Shown here piece after piece: positions 21,954 through 32,455 of a DNA stretch of 64,000 bases (the stretch's first letter is position 1; each line of letters starts with the position of its first letter). The notes beneath the pieces are model-generated. The model was not told where the DNA came from. It made no database searches and was given only the letters and a program-made list of their open reading frames with translations. The position numbers were made by a program, and so were the translations under genes. This stretch comes from Gymnopus androsaceus JB14 (Eukaryota > Basidiomycota > Agaricomycetes > Agaricales > Omphalotaceae): assembly GCA_009733575.1 (NCBI GenBank), contig ML769395.1:109123-173122 (forward strand), given 5' to 3'.

Positions 21954-23708
21954 TTAGACATGATTTGGATGAAGCGCGCGACGACGGCGACGAGTACTGT
22001 GGCTGCTATACGCTTCGCGCTGGGTAAGGGTTACTTCGTTCGTTTTGATGTTGAACGTTGCAACGACGTTGTGCAGGAATGTGTCACCCCTAAAGGAAAA
22101 AGCGTTGTAAGAGGACGCCAAGCGAAAAAGGAGAAGGAATTCACAATATGAAAATATTTCCCTCTTCAGCTGGTCCTCCATCTAATGGATAACGCACAGC
22201 TCGTCAGCATCATCCTACCCCGAGTAGGAATCAAAACAAACAACTGACCTGTAGTGCCACTTCCACAAAGCTCTTTCCCATTCTTCGTAGCACCTAGTGG
22301 AAGAATGTTATCTGCTTGGTCCACCGTAAAAGTCGTCCCTCCAATATTAACAGTGAAGAGGGGAATTTTGGCATCGCAAGAGGTAACGTAGAGACCGTAT
22401 TCGTCTGAGAATACCGCTGGAGGATCAAAGGCCGCAGCAAAAGCATCTGCGACGTTGGTGGGGACATAGTTGAGGGTTGTGCCGGTGTCGAGAATTATGT
22501 CTATCAAAGAGGGGCTCAATGAGCATAGAAGGACGATGAGTCGGGAGGTCAACCTACTATTTGTGGTTCCAAAAACTTTCTTATTCCCAGTGAACGACAT
22601 AGCTTCCACATCAACGGTGTAGTAAAAGTAGGTCAAATGTGTGCCGTTTTCTGGTAGGAAGGTGCTAGCATCGTATCCTTGGATAGGTACGGTCACTGCA
22701 GTGTCGGTGACTGGAACGGGGGCGATACCACCGAAAGCGATGTATCCAAGGTTGGGGTCATATGTAGAGTCATTTTCGGCTTTAAATGATCCACGATTGA
22801 GGGCAACAGAAAAATCTTTTAATTACAAGAAATTAGAATCGTTACAAGTCTAGAAAAATAAAACTTACAAGGTTCCGAGACAATACCATCCTCCACCGCA
22901 GTATAGAACACCGGATTGTACGGAGTTTGTGTCGTTGGAAACACGTCCGCATCCGGATCCGTACCCTCAAACGCACTCGTCAAATTTGGTGACGCCAACC
23001 CCATCAAACCAGTATTTACACCATCACCTTCCCATGCTGCTTTGTTTACCACACCGATCTCCTGCTTAGGCACGGTCATACCCGCAACAGTGACACTATC
23101 ATGAGCCATGACTCCCGTTAAAAACTCTCCGTCACCGTAAGTGATGTTAAAGTTCGTGTCGGCAATGAGAGAATAGTTGACGGAGGCGGAGGTGTTAAAG
23201 CCCGCGGTGCCAAAAGCACAAGTTGAAGTGGAGACAGGGTTACCTTCGAGGTCGAAGCAAGAGAATCCATCCTCCGCTACCCAGGTATCAGAACTATACG
23301 GAGGCAATGGTGAGTTTTGGCCAGAACATATAGGCGGACAGAAAAGACACACCTGCCCGTATCAACAATAAGGGCGAAATCCTGTCCTCCAACCGTTACG
23401 TTGGTAAGATACTCCTCATCGAAATCGGACCCCGCGACAGGTGTAGTAAAGTTCGAACCCGCTGCTCTTGCCGCTGAACTCCTCAGAGCCTTCATCAGCG
23501 CCTTCTTTGCACTAGACCGAGGGGTGGTTCCCGATATAGCGACGGAGAATTGCGCTGCTGGGAGTACGGTGTTAGTGCGAGGGGCCATGGGTGAAAGCGC
23601 ACGGCGAACAGAGGGAACCACGTCGGTGGGGAATGCATCAACGCCACGTAACGCGACGTGAAGACAGCCCAAGCTCAAGAGGGCACCTGAGGGAGAGGAG
23701 GTGTACAT
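21954..23708 (-). CDS. Secreted A1-family aspartic protease (polyporopepsin-like)
   Basis: Minus-strand exons 23708-23353, 23293-22869, 22815-22558, 22500-22249, 22181-22145 and 22089-21954 join to 487 aa; the ATG at 23708 opens a hydrophobic signal sequence. A propeptide of about 80 residues follows. Both catalytic aspartates are present: DTGSSDTW across the first splice junction and ILDTGTTLNY in the second lobe. The flap region reads ITYGDGEF and the mature C-terminus contains FILGDTFLHNVVATFN. The 37-nt fifth exon (DGGPAEEGNIFIL) is needed to restore this motif. Such secreted pepsins degrade extracellular protein. The C-terminus has an unusual added tail with five consecutive arginines. 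Confidence 0.9.
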
Positions 23709-25080
23709 GTTGGGCAGGTGAAGCACAAGAGAAAGCCTGGTGACACTGAGTATTTATGGTTCGAGGGATCGTAACCAGCGCCGTATGCAAGGATGGGGAT
23801 GTCGGATCAGAAGCACGTATTGACGCAGCATGATTTTCGATTTTGAACGGCGCCCCACATGTGCGTTATCTCGTGTTTAGCCTTATCTATGGGTTTCGCT
23901 TCTAAGTACCTACGTTAGTACCAGGTAGTACCGAACAAGAATAGACTTGAGCTAGCAGAGAATCATTTCAAGTCAGTTAAGAAAATCACTGGTGAAATAC
24001 CGCATACCAAAGCACCGTTATCCCCGTATCTCTCCATAGGAGATCTTGAATCACCAGATCCAAGCACTTTCCTTCCTTCTTACAAAACAAGATGCATCAT
24101 CTTACATACGTGCTGGACGAAAGTTCAATGCTCTAGGATTGACCGAAGCATGCGTTGCACGAATACCTTGTAGTAACTTCCGTACTGCTGGAGTGATATT
24201 TTACGCAAGGCGGAATTGAACGATCGAGTTGTTATCTTAGCAGAGGTAGATCGCGATGAATACTCAAAGCGCATGTTGCACTGTCGATGGTGACAGTAGG
24301 ATTCAATGGCTGAACCATATGGGGAGTATTGAAGTAATGTTGATACCACCTATATTCAAGGCTCCAGAATGTGCTGATGCGTTTCCATAAAAGATATAGT
24401 TAAACGTTAGACTGTAGTGATCAACATAAGGAAGGAATACCACTTGATATGCCCTCTGACACTTATAGCTGTCAAATAGAATGGAAGCAAGCTTCGGACA
24501 TTCCGAGCATGAGGAAAGCAAACCTTTACTCCAGGGAGGTGCTCTCGGACTTGGGCAAGTTCCAATCTGCTGATAGTAAGACTCCAAGCCTCAACCTGAA
24601 AGTCGTTACCATTTAATGATATGACATTAGGAGCTCGTCAATCCACAGCGAAAGGGCGTCCTGTTCACTCGAGAGCGAGACTCAGTTTGCTGTAGAATGA
24701 AGTGCACGTAAGCTCATATAATCCAGTGGGTGGGAGAAAAATAGTGAAAGAACGGACCTCGACGCGAAATAGGGCGGATTATAAATTGAAGAAGGTTGAG
24801 TCGAGCACATTTTCTTCACTTCTGAACGGCATCATGTACATAGTCTCGCTAGCCAAAATTCCCGAGGGTGAAAAAGAATCGTTCTCAATGTCCGCGCGCG
24901 CATGCTGATGTTGATGGTGGCAAGATAGATGGTGGTGGTCAGAGCCAGAAGAGCAGTCACGTGTGACGTCGGAAGTCTTAGTCTTTTCCCGCTGTTCATC
25001 TGTTCATCCTCGACGCGTTCTTACTCAAAGCTACGCGTGCTTAAAATCTGTTCAAGTACCTGGACTTGATTGTTAACTTC
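23709..25080. other. Intergenic, no supported gene
   Basis: About 1.4 kb. Minus-strand ORFs at 24125-24349 and 24303-24587 lack any recognisable motif and good splice context. It probably contains the divergent promoters of the protease and zinc-finger genes. Confidence 0.4.
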
Positions 25081-26236
25081 ATGGCTGCTTCTAAACGCTT
25101 CAAATGTCAAGGTCACGGAAACTGTAGGATGGCTTTTCATAATAGTGAGGCTCTTGCGAGACACGTCAGGACACATACTGGTGAGAGACCATTTGCTTGT
25201 CATTGTGGACAAAGGTTTTCTCGGTGAGTTTTTGTCTCCAGTTTTCACACTTTGTAATACGATCCATTTCGATCCTTGGATCCATAGTATAATCTCTTTT
25301 ATTCGTACTGTAACCTCAATACTAATACGCGTATCACTCTGCCCTTTCCAACCATCTCCATGATCCCATACTAAATATATAGCGAGGACAATCTCCGCCG
25401 ACACGCTCTAAAAATCCACACCAACAAACCCAAAGAGAACCGAAGTATGCTGCTGGAGGTCGCTAGGCTAAAAGCAATCTTGCAGCTCCAGCGCAATAAA
25501 GAAGCAGGACCACCAATTACACAAGCGAGTGGTAAATCATTGAGGGCCAAGATAAGCGCGATTACGGGTCATGCATATGGTGGTGGGGAAAGTGAGTCCC
25601 TTCACGTTTATTCATGCATCATTGAAGGTCCCCCCTAAAACGTATTCAAGCACACTTTACTGATTTTCTCGTTCATTTTCTCACTACTAGTGATACCTCA
25701 AAATGAATCAGTTCCTACTGAATTCTTAGACCAACATAAACCTTATCGATTGAGAAGAAAGGAGAGGACTGATCAAGTCGAAGGTGGCGAGTCTGATTCG
25801 TATATGGCGAGAGGAAAGGAGAAGGCCAGTCAAGACTCAGATAAACGTGGTGAGTCTGTTGCTTTGTATATTTACGTTCTTTCTTTCTTCGTGATACTTC
25901 CCCATGAGCCGACATACAGTCCTTTATGCGGTATCGACTGATTCTTCCAACCTGGTCATGTTCCTGGATTCTATCTCTTTGCAATCACTCCGTATCTCTA
26001 TCCTTTGAACGATATACTCATTCCTCCTCGTCGATTCCCGCTTTTTAGGCTCTAGCACCCACCCCGAAATCCCACTGTCAGAAGGCAGGTATACTCGTTT
26101 ACCTCGAAATATAGGAGCTAACAAATATGTACATCCTCCAGTGATATCCATCGACTACCCCATTATGACTGCAGCTCATTATCTGCACCAGCAAAACCAG
26201 AAGAGGTTAGTTGATCTGAGCTGCCGCGGTGGTTAA
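25081..26236 (+). CDS. C2H2 zinc-finger protein, putative transcription factor
   Basis: Exons 25081-25223, 25383-25591, 25691-25849 and 26049-26236 give 232 aa. Two adjacent C2H2-type fingers lie at the N-terminus: an atypical first finger (C-x5-C-x12-H-x3-H, ending [13 protein letters not shown]) and a second ([21 protein letters not shown]) split by the first intron. The linker HTGERPF is the classical inter-finger linker. The rest is basic and hydrophilic ([20 protein letters not shown]), with a His/Tyr-rich end. This fits a small DNA-binding regulator; targets are unknown. Confidence 0.85.
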
Positions 26237-26594
26237 ACCTCTTGTACACAACGCGGCCCAGCGGTGTAGTAACTTATGCATGGGTTTGGAAGTATGAACC
26301 GAATAGATCGAGTTAGATTTTTTTTTTTTGGGAGATATCACCAGATCAAATAGACACGTCGGAAATGCACTCTAGTCCCTGGGATAAAATATGCAGAGGT
26401 TCATTAAACTTGCTCAGACAACCAAAAAATATCACTAATATTCGTCCAGTACAAATAAACAATACAGTAGAGTGAAATAAAAGAAACATGTAGTCAGGAT
26501 TATCATACAGTAACGAAAACTATAATTTCAGTAGAATTATTTGAATGAACGTCTCTGTCTGGCCCAATCCACTCCAACAAAAATTCGCCGAAAC

Positions 26595-27693
26595 TCACAC
26601 CTCGCCCTTTACAATCCGCCTTCCCTCTGCAACCTTCTCCTCCTTCCCAGAAAGCTTGCCAGTAATAATCTTCGCCTCCCCGCGAAGTTTGGTGAGGAGT
26701 TTTGTTTTTTTTCGCAGAGATCCGGAGGTACCATCACCGCTTCCTGAGCTTATCGATCCCGAAGACGAAGAAGACTTCTTTGGATGCTTCGTACGCGAGA
26801 ATATGGAGGATCGGGCGGTGGAAGGAGACGAGGACGAGCTTTTTCCCGCCTCAGCAGAGGTGGATTTGCTTTGCGGCACCTGGGGAAGGCTTTTCATCAA
26901 CGACTTCGATTCCGTGGAGTCAGATGTAGAAGAAGGTTTGGCAGTACCCTGAATAAGTAGGTAATTTTCGTTAGTTTTGAGGACGTCTCAACAAATAGAA
27001 AGCAATGAAATATGAAATACTAACATTCATCGCTTCCCATTCCAATTCGGCATAAGAAGATGAGTCACCCTTACCCAACGGCAACTTCGCCATGCCTTTA
27101 CGAGCTAGGGAAGCGCCCTTGGAAGTGGAAGCAGCCTTCATCATAGACTCCCATTCCCGTTCAGCGTGGGACTTGGTCGTCCCTCTATTATCCTGAGCCT
27201 CTTTTCCGTTTGACTGGCCTTTGGTCGTGCTGTCTTCGATTTCCCTCTCCAACGGCAACTTCGCCACGCCGACTTCACTCGCAGGACCAGGGAGAGAACC
27301 GACACCTTTCGAAGAGAGAGAGCCCTGAGGTTCCTGGGAAGGAAGAGACATGCCTTGAGCGTCTCTGGGTTTACCGAGTGAAGATGACGATTGAGATTGG
27401 AGACGTTCAGTATCGGACGCTGCGGTAATTGCAGCACCTCCAGCTATAAATACAAAAATGATAGGCGAGCAAGACTCGGAATGAACGATGTTTGACTAAC
27501 GGATATATTCGACAACTTTGGTAGGAAGATACTGAGCCGCTGTAACCGTTGCATTATATAAAGTTTCCTGAATACCACTAACGAGAGAATTTGTGCCAGT
27601 ATCACTGGAAGCAGTGGGTACACTGCTCAACGTTTCGCTAGCCCATTCATGTGCTGGTGTAGAAGGAAGTGCTTCGATTTTCGGTGCAGTCAT
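26595..27693 (-). CDS. Conserved serine-rich protein of unknown function, paralogue 1
   Basis: Minus-strand exons 27693-27501, 27443-27025 and 26948-26595 join to 321 aa. Three blocks are shared with the gene at 32456-34578: an N-terminal PSTPAHEWASETLSSVP, a central AQYLP...VVEY followed by GGAAI and GVGSLPGPASE...KLPLER, and a basic C-terminal block TKLLTKLRGEAK ending RRIV(K/R)GEV. Between blocks it is Ser/Thr-rich and probably disordered. A KLPLG/ERE-WE unit is repeated (AEREWESM; AELEWEAM). No catalytic motif or signal peptide is seen, and the family has no function I can name. Confidence 0.75.
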
Positions 27694-27899
27694 GATATCG
27701 ATTATTTGCAGAATTGGGTTTGATGAAGATGGTTTGATGATGGAACCAGAAAACAATGGAGTTCTTATAGCCCTCTAGCCCTCCGCACCATTGCCGTTCG
27801 TTACTCGCATGTTGTGGAGAGACATGACGTCGGGACAGGCGCTTGCATACCCCGGCGCTTAGAAGCATATTCGGCCCGTCCGGAATCAATCGATTTTCT
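27694..27899. other. Short intergenic region
   Basis: Promoter side of paralogue 1 and 3' flank of the next minus-strand gene. Nothing distinct. Confidence 0.3.
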
Positions 27900-28983
27900 T
27901 CAATAATAAGCATAGGTCTCCGGGGTAAAAAATTCCATCTTTCCTTTCACCCACACCACATCTGGACCTTCGTCCATGCCCCATTCCCATACATGATCAC
28001 CCTTGGTTTCACCGTTACGAATGATGAGAGATTTTCGTGCCTATGATTGTTGACCTATGAATGGTATATATAGAAGGTGCATACATGAAAAACATACCTT
28101 CTGCAACTTCTTGATGGCCCTTTCGTTGCCGCCTACAGTTTGGTCGGTCAAGTTGAAATCGCGAAGGTTTTTGACAAGGCCGGCGTTGGTTTCGCAGGCA
28201 GTTGCAAGGGCTGCAAGAGCTTTGTCGTCCCTGTGATGACGGTAAAGAAGAGCAAACCTGGAAAGAGAAGTAAGTAACGTACACTTTACCATGGCTGCAG
28301 AAAAGGGAAAAAAAAACAATGAGTACTGCATTATTACAATGTACGGTGTGCTTGAGCTTCGTACTCACCTCCGATCATGGCCCGTAATCCTCAATGCCTC
28401 CAACTTGGGGCAAGATTCCGCAATCGCCAACAACGCGTCTTTGCCCAAATTTGTATGGGAGTCCAGGGATAAAAGTCGCATCTCGGGACACAAACGTATG
28501 AATTCAATAAACGCCTTTTCAGAAACGTACACCCCGGAGCCAGTATCTGACTCTCCTGCAATGAACGTGTTGAGTCGGGCACAAAGGGAGGGCCGAATGA
28601 CTAGAGCTGAAAGGACGGCACCACGTAGGAAGTTGAATCTAATGTGCATGATCGACAAGGACGGAATGTACGCACTCATCGATGCAGAATTCTCTCCCAA
28701 ATTTAATGCAATCTACACCTGAGACATCGAGCTTGCTTTGATCCCACTGTCCTTGGGAAGAATTCGTGCTACGATAGTTTGCACTCGAATAATCGGCTAC
28801 AATAGTCTTGAAAGTCTTGAGGGCGCGAGGAAGCTGGCATCGAGCTCCGCCTCCGCCTCTGCTTCTGCCACGCCCCGCGCTTCCTCCTCCCCGCCCACGA
28901 CCACCAGAAGCTCCTGCGCCCACTGTGTTTGCTAAAGCATGGAAGCTACCTCCGCCTCGATTTACTGTTCGTGACACCGGCAT
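27900..28983 (-). CDS. Leucine-rich-repeat-like protein with Gly/Arg-rich N-terminus
   Basis: Minus-strand exons 28983-28676, 28638-28369, 28257-28098 and 28040-27900 give 292 aa. The start region is a Gly/Arg/Ser low-complexity segment (RGRGGGSAGRGRSRGGGG). It is followed by segments of LRR spacing, such as FIRLCPEMRLLSLDSHTNLG and LLAIAESCPKLEALRITGHD, as in F-box/LRR proteins; no F-box itself is clear. The C-terminus is a WEWGMDEGPDVVWVKGK module. The first intron is only 37 nt and the joint at the third exon is less certain. Possibly a ubiquitin-ligase adaptor, but that is inference. Confidence 0.6.
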
Positions 28984-29842
28984 TTTGCAATTTGAAAAGT
29001 GGTTAGAAGTGATGGTGGTGGTTCAAACGTTCAAACTAAAAGAATAGCTTTGTCGTGTCTCAGTTGGAAATTTGAAATTTATTAGCGCTTATGCTTTAGC
29101 ATAATTTGGGGTTTGACGTGACGGGGGTTCATCTCTTGCCGGAATTTGTGGATTAGCTTGTCAAGGTTCTTCAGCTATTAGCAAGGCGTATTGGATTCGG
29201 AATTGTGAAGCTTAAGGCGGAGGATTCTTGGTATAACTCCGCCCGAGTTCAGCGTCAAAAATAACGCCAGCTCGACGCGCTCCCCCTCCTGTGTCTTGCT
29301 CCTGCCTTGACTTTCCAGGCTTCCAGGTTTCTTGCCGACTTTTGCTTCCTGACACCGGTCTAGACGCATGCTAACCTTTTCCTTACGCTAAATCTTTATG
29401 AACATGTTCACTGGAACGGAGTACTCGTAAAACCGGTTTCGTTTTCGTCATGGATGTTATCAGATTGCTAGTGCTGAGGATAGGTTCTCGCATGTAACTT
29501 GCTGGTCTGCGGAGGAACCGTGAGTCTTTAGACGCCTCGCTTGTGCTACTATAGAATTTTTCCTTTTTAGGTATTCATCGACCCGTTTTACGCGTATTAA
29601 CGCTTATGCTGGCCCCTCTTATGCATTTAACGCGCAACTGCTTCGAATCCTCTTTAGATCCAGCGCTCGACTACAAATGGCTGAATCAACACAACCGACT
29701 GAGATGGATGTTTAGATTCCCACTAAAAACTCGCAAGCAACTGCCATGTCCTCCAATATTATCCGTGATCAAACTCAGCGCCATCCGAACGTTCGACCGT
29801 ATCCCCTCCTTTATAGCAATTGCTCTATTTTAAAGAACAGAC
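28984..29842. other. Intergenic, no supported gene
   Basis: A plus-strand ORF at 29606-29833 just precedes the permease relic and may belong to it, but its translation is not recognisable. Otherwise nothing is seen. Confidence 0.35.
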
Positions 29843-30330
29843 ATGTCCAACTCGTTGGCATTCTACCAACATTTAAATTACTGCAAGTCCCGGACCGGGT
29901 GCATGTTCTTATGCTGCAAACAATTAGGCGTTCCCGGTGCTTTGACCCATGTAGTGAACACCTTGATCATGCTTTCCGGATTTTCCGCCGGGAATGGATA
30001 TGTCTATTCAGGTGCGAGGTGTTTTTATGGTATGTCACTAGATAGATTTGTCGTTAGGAAAGAGAGAGGATCAACAATGAGTAGGTTAGGGTGGTGTACT
30101 AAGAAGAGGTGTTCCAGTCTGGTGTGTTGGAGTGACGTGCTCCTGGGCTATTGACTTTCCTGCAGCTCAGTCATTCTGCGAGCAAATTTTTGGAATGGTA
30201 CGAGGTTCTTCAACTATTTCAACTATTTTCTCACTTCGTCTCTTAGGTTTATCGAGCTGGTTGTGGTTTCTAGCTCTTTCAACTACGCCTGTATTTCACT
30301 CTCATATCTGCGCTTTTACAAAGTAACCAT
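29843..30330 (+). pseudogene. Relic of a fungal amino-acid permease
   Basis: The translated piece VVNTLIMLSGFSAGNGYVYSG followed by ARCFYG resembles a conserved transmembrane segment of fungal amino-acid permeases. Further fragments in other frames (GVPVWCVGVTCSWA; FNYACISLSYLRFYK, near 30095-30325) match the order expected downstream in such permeases. Frames change, no start or full-length ORF exists, and only a small part of a roughly 550-aa protein is present. It is probably a decayed fragment. The assignment rests on motif recall only. Confidence 0.45.
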
Positions 30331-30894
30331 TACCATGATCAGAGAATTTGCCTCATAAATGGCAGCCGTGCGCGTGAGTCTTTCGTTTTTTCAACGAGTG
30401 AATTTATTTCTGACTTTATCAATCTTCTTCTCATAGCTACTACGCCTTCTTCTCCAGTTCGTTGATGATTGGGATCCAGATTCCAGATATACTTACGTTC
30501 ACGATGGTTGTACTTCTGTCTCTGGAGTACTTGATAACTAAGGTGAGAGAGAAGTTCCGCAGGGGCTCCTAAAGATACTGACCTCTGGTACTAGGTTCGG
30601 GATTTAAATGTCGTCAATTTCTTGAAGATGAACGACGACTGGTGGATGAGCATGAGAAAGAGTTACGGCAAGTTCGAAGTCTAAATTAGGATAGCCCGAT
30701 AGACCCCCTTTAACAATGAATGGATAATCGCTTTCACTACTTCTCACCAGATCCCGGAAGCCATCCGAAAGCAGGCGACAACCTATAATTACTGCCGGGG
30801 AAACGCGTAATCTACGGCTCTGCAAATCCTCGACATCCAAAGATTTTCAAGTATAAAGGCTGCGATCGATGGCAAGTTCATATACATTATTACC

Positions 30895-32033
30895 ATGTTC
30901 TCTCCCAATCGCGTTTGGTTCATCACCGGAACATCTTCAGGTCTTGGAAAATCCCTCACTGACATCCTTCTCGCGAACGGAGAACGCGTTGTGGCAAGCT
31001 TGCCGTGACCCTGACTGTACACGACAAACTTTCTAGTCGTTACAAAGACCAACTCTTTGCCTACAAGCTCGACGTTACAATGGAGGAGCAAGTCAAAGCT
31101 GCGCTAGCTGCTGGAGTAGAAAAGTTCGGTCGAATTGATGTTGTTGTGAATAATGCAGGTATCGGATTGTTTGGGGAGATGGAAAGCGTACCCGAAGAGG
31201 ATGCGAGATATATCATGGAGTTGCAGTTTTGGGGTCCTATACATGTAATGAAAGAGGTGAACAACCGCTACGCTTTTCGGTGCTATATACTTATAGTTCT
31301 CTTCCAGGCTGCGCGCATCTTCCGTGAAATCAATCCACCTGGGGATGGTGGACGTATCTTCAACATTAGTACTGTAGGTGGTTATCGAGCCAACCCTGTC
31401 CTCTCCTACTACTCTGCAAGTAAATTCGGTAAGTAGGAGATAATTTGTATAAACATGCAATGTGTGCTCATTTCTGTCTCGTTTAGCTCTCGAGGCAGCC
31501 ACACAGTCCTTCCTCCGAGAGATGAATCCTTCTTGGAACATCAAAGGTTGCATTCTTGAGCCCGGAGGCTTCCGCTCAGAATGGAGGTCCGGCCACAATT
31601 CCAAAGTCCTACCCCCCTCATCCCGCTTATGCAGATCCTACAAGCCCTACTTCCTTGTTCCGACAAACCCTTGGAAAAATACCTTTCCTTGGTGACCCAG
31701 TGAAGATGGGAAAGGCAGTTTTACGACTTGCAGATCTCTCTATGGGTGTCCGTTCCGAACTTGCAGGGATTTGGACAGGCGAAGGAGTAGAGAGGAGTGT
31801 TGCGGAGCATATTGCTACTGGAGTTTTAGGAAACACTCCTGTCGAACTGCCGCTCAGGGTTCAGCTAGGAAGTCAGTCGTCATTTCTGGTGAAAATGCAG
31901 GCCCAAAGCTACAATGGAAGATGCGGAGCAGTGGGCGTGGATTAGCCATTCGACAAATGCCGATGATATGGATGGCGAGAATTATGTGAAGCAGTATCTG
32001 ATGGGCTCTGGTGGTTTTGCAGGATGTCGATAA
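30895..32033 (+). pseudogene. Short-chain dehydrogenase/reductase, frameshifted
   Basis: A classical SDR can be read in pieces: the nucleotide-binding loop TGTSSGLG from the ATG at 30895, the NNAG motif (VVVNNAGIG), the substrate-side STVGGY, and the catalytic Y-x3-K as YSASKF, split by an intron at 31431-31485. The frame breaks near 31000 (a premature TGA follows VVASL), near 31605 (PGGFRSEW to PPHPAY) and near 31910 (KMQAQS to MEDAEQWAW). Each break continues in another frame with family-like sequence to a stop at 32031-32033. Three independent shifts argue for a pseudogene rather than an error. Confidence 0.8.
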
Positions 32034-32455
32034 GGCGTTGTCCGGATGATACGTGTCAGTTGTCACGACCCGTGTTTGTCCATGTGATCCAGTTGAATCA
32101 TTGTCCACCCTTCTGTACAGAGAGTCTGCGACTTGGACTCGATATTTTTGAGCTTCGTTTACTTAAGAGTCTGAAAGTCATTCCAGACTAAACAATACTA
32201 AGAAGTCATTTCGCTAAAGGATGATGGAATAAGGAAACTTTACGACAAGAAGGTATACAGTATACAATACATACATACACACTAAAATTGATTTTCGCGA
32301 AGGCGTACAACAAGTGTCCATTCCAGTCCGTCATTCATTGTATCACCTGTTTGCCGAGCGCACCCTGACCTAACCTACACCACCTCCCCGAAGCCCTTCT
32401 CGCATCCAAACCTCATATATACCTGAAGGCATACCACCGTACTTGATAAAAGACT
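32034..32455. other. Intergenic between convergent SDR relic and paralogue 2
   Basis: No ORF or repeat recognised. Confidence 0.35.

Noticed and set aside
24125..24587. Minus-strand ORFs as a small secreted protein gene.
   Set aside because: No signal peptide, no motif, and the two frames are not joined by plausible splice sites.
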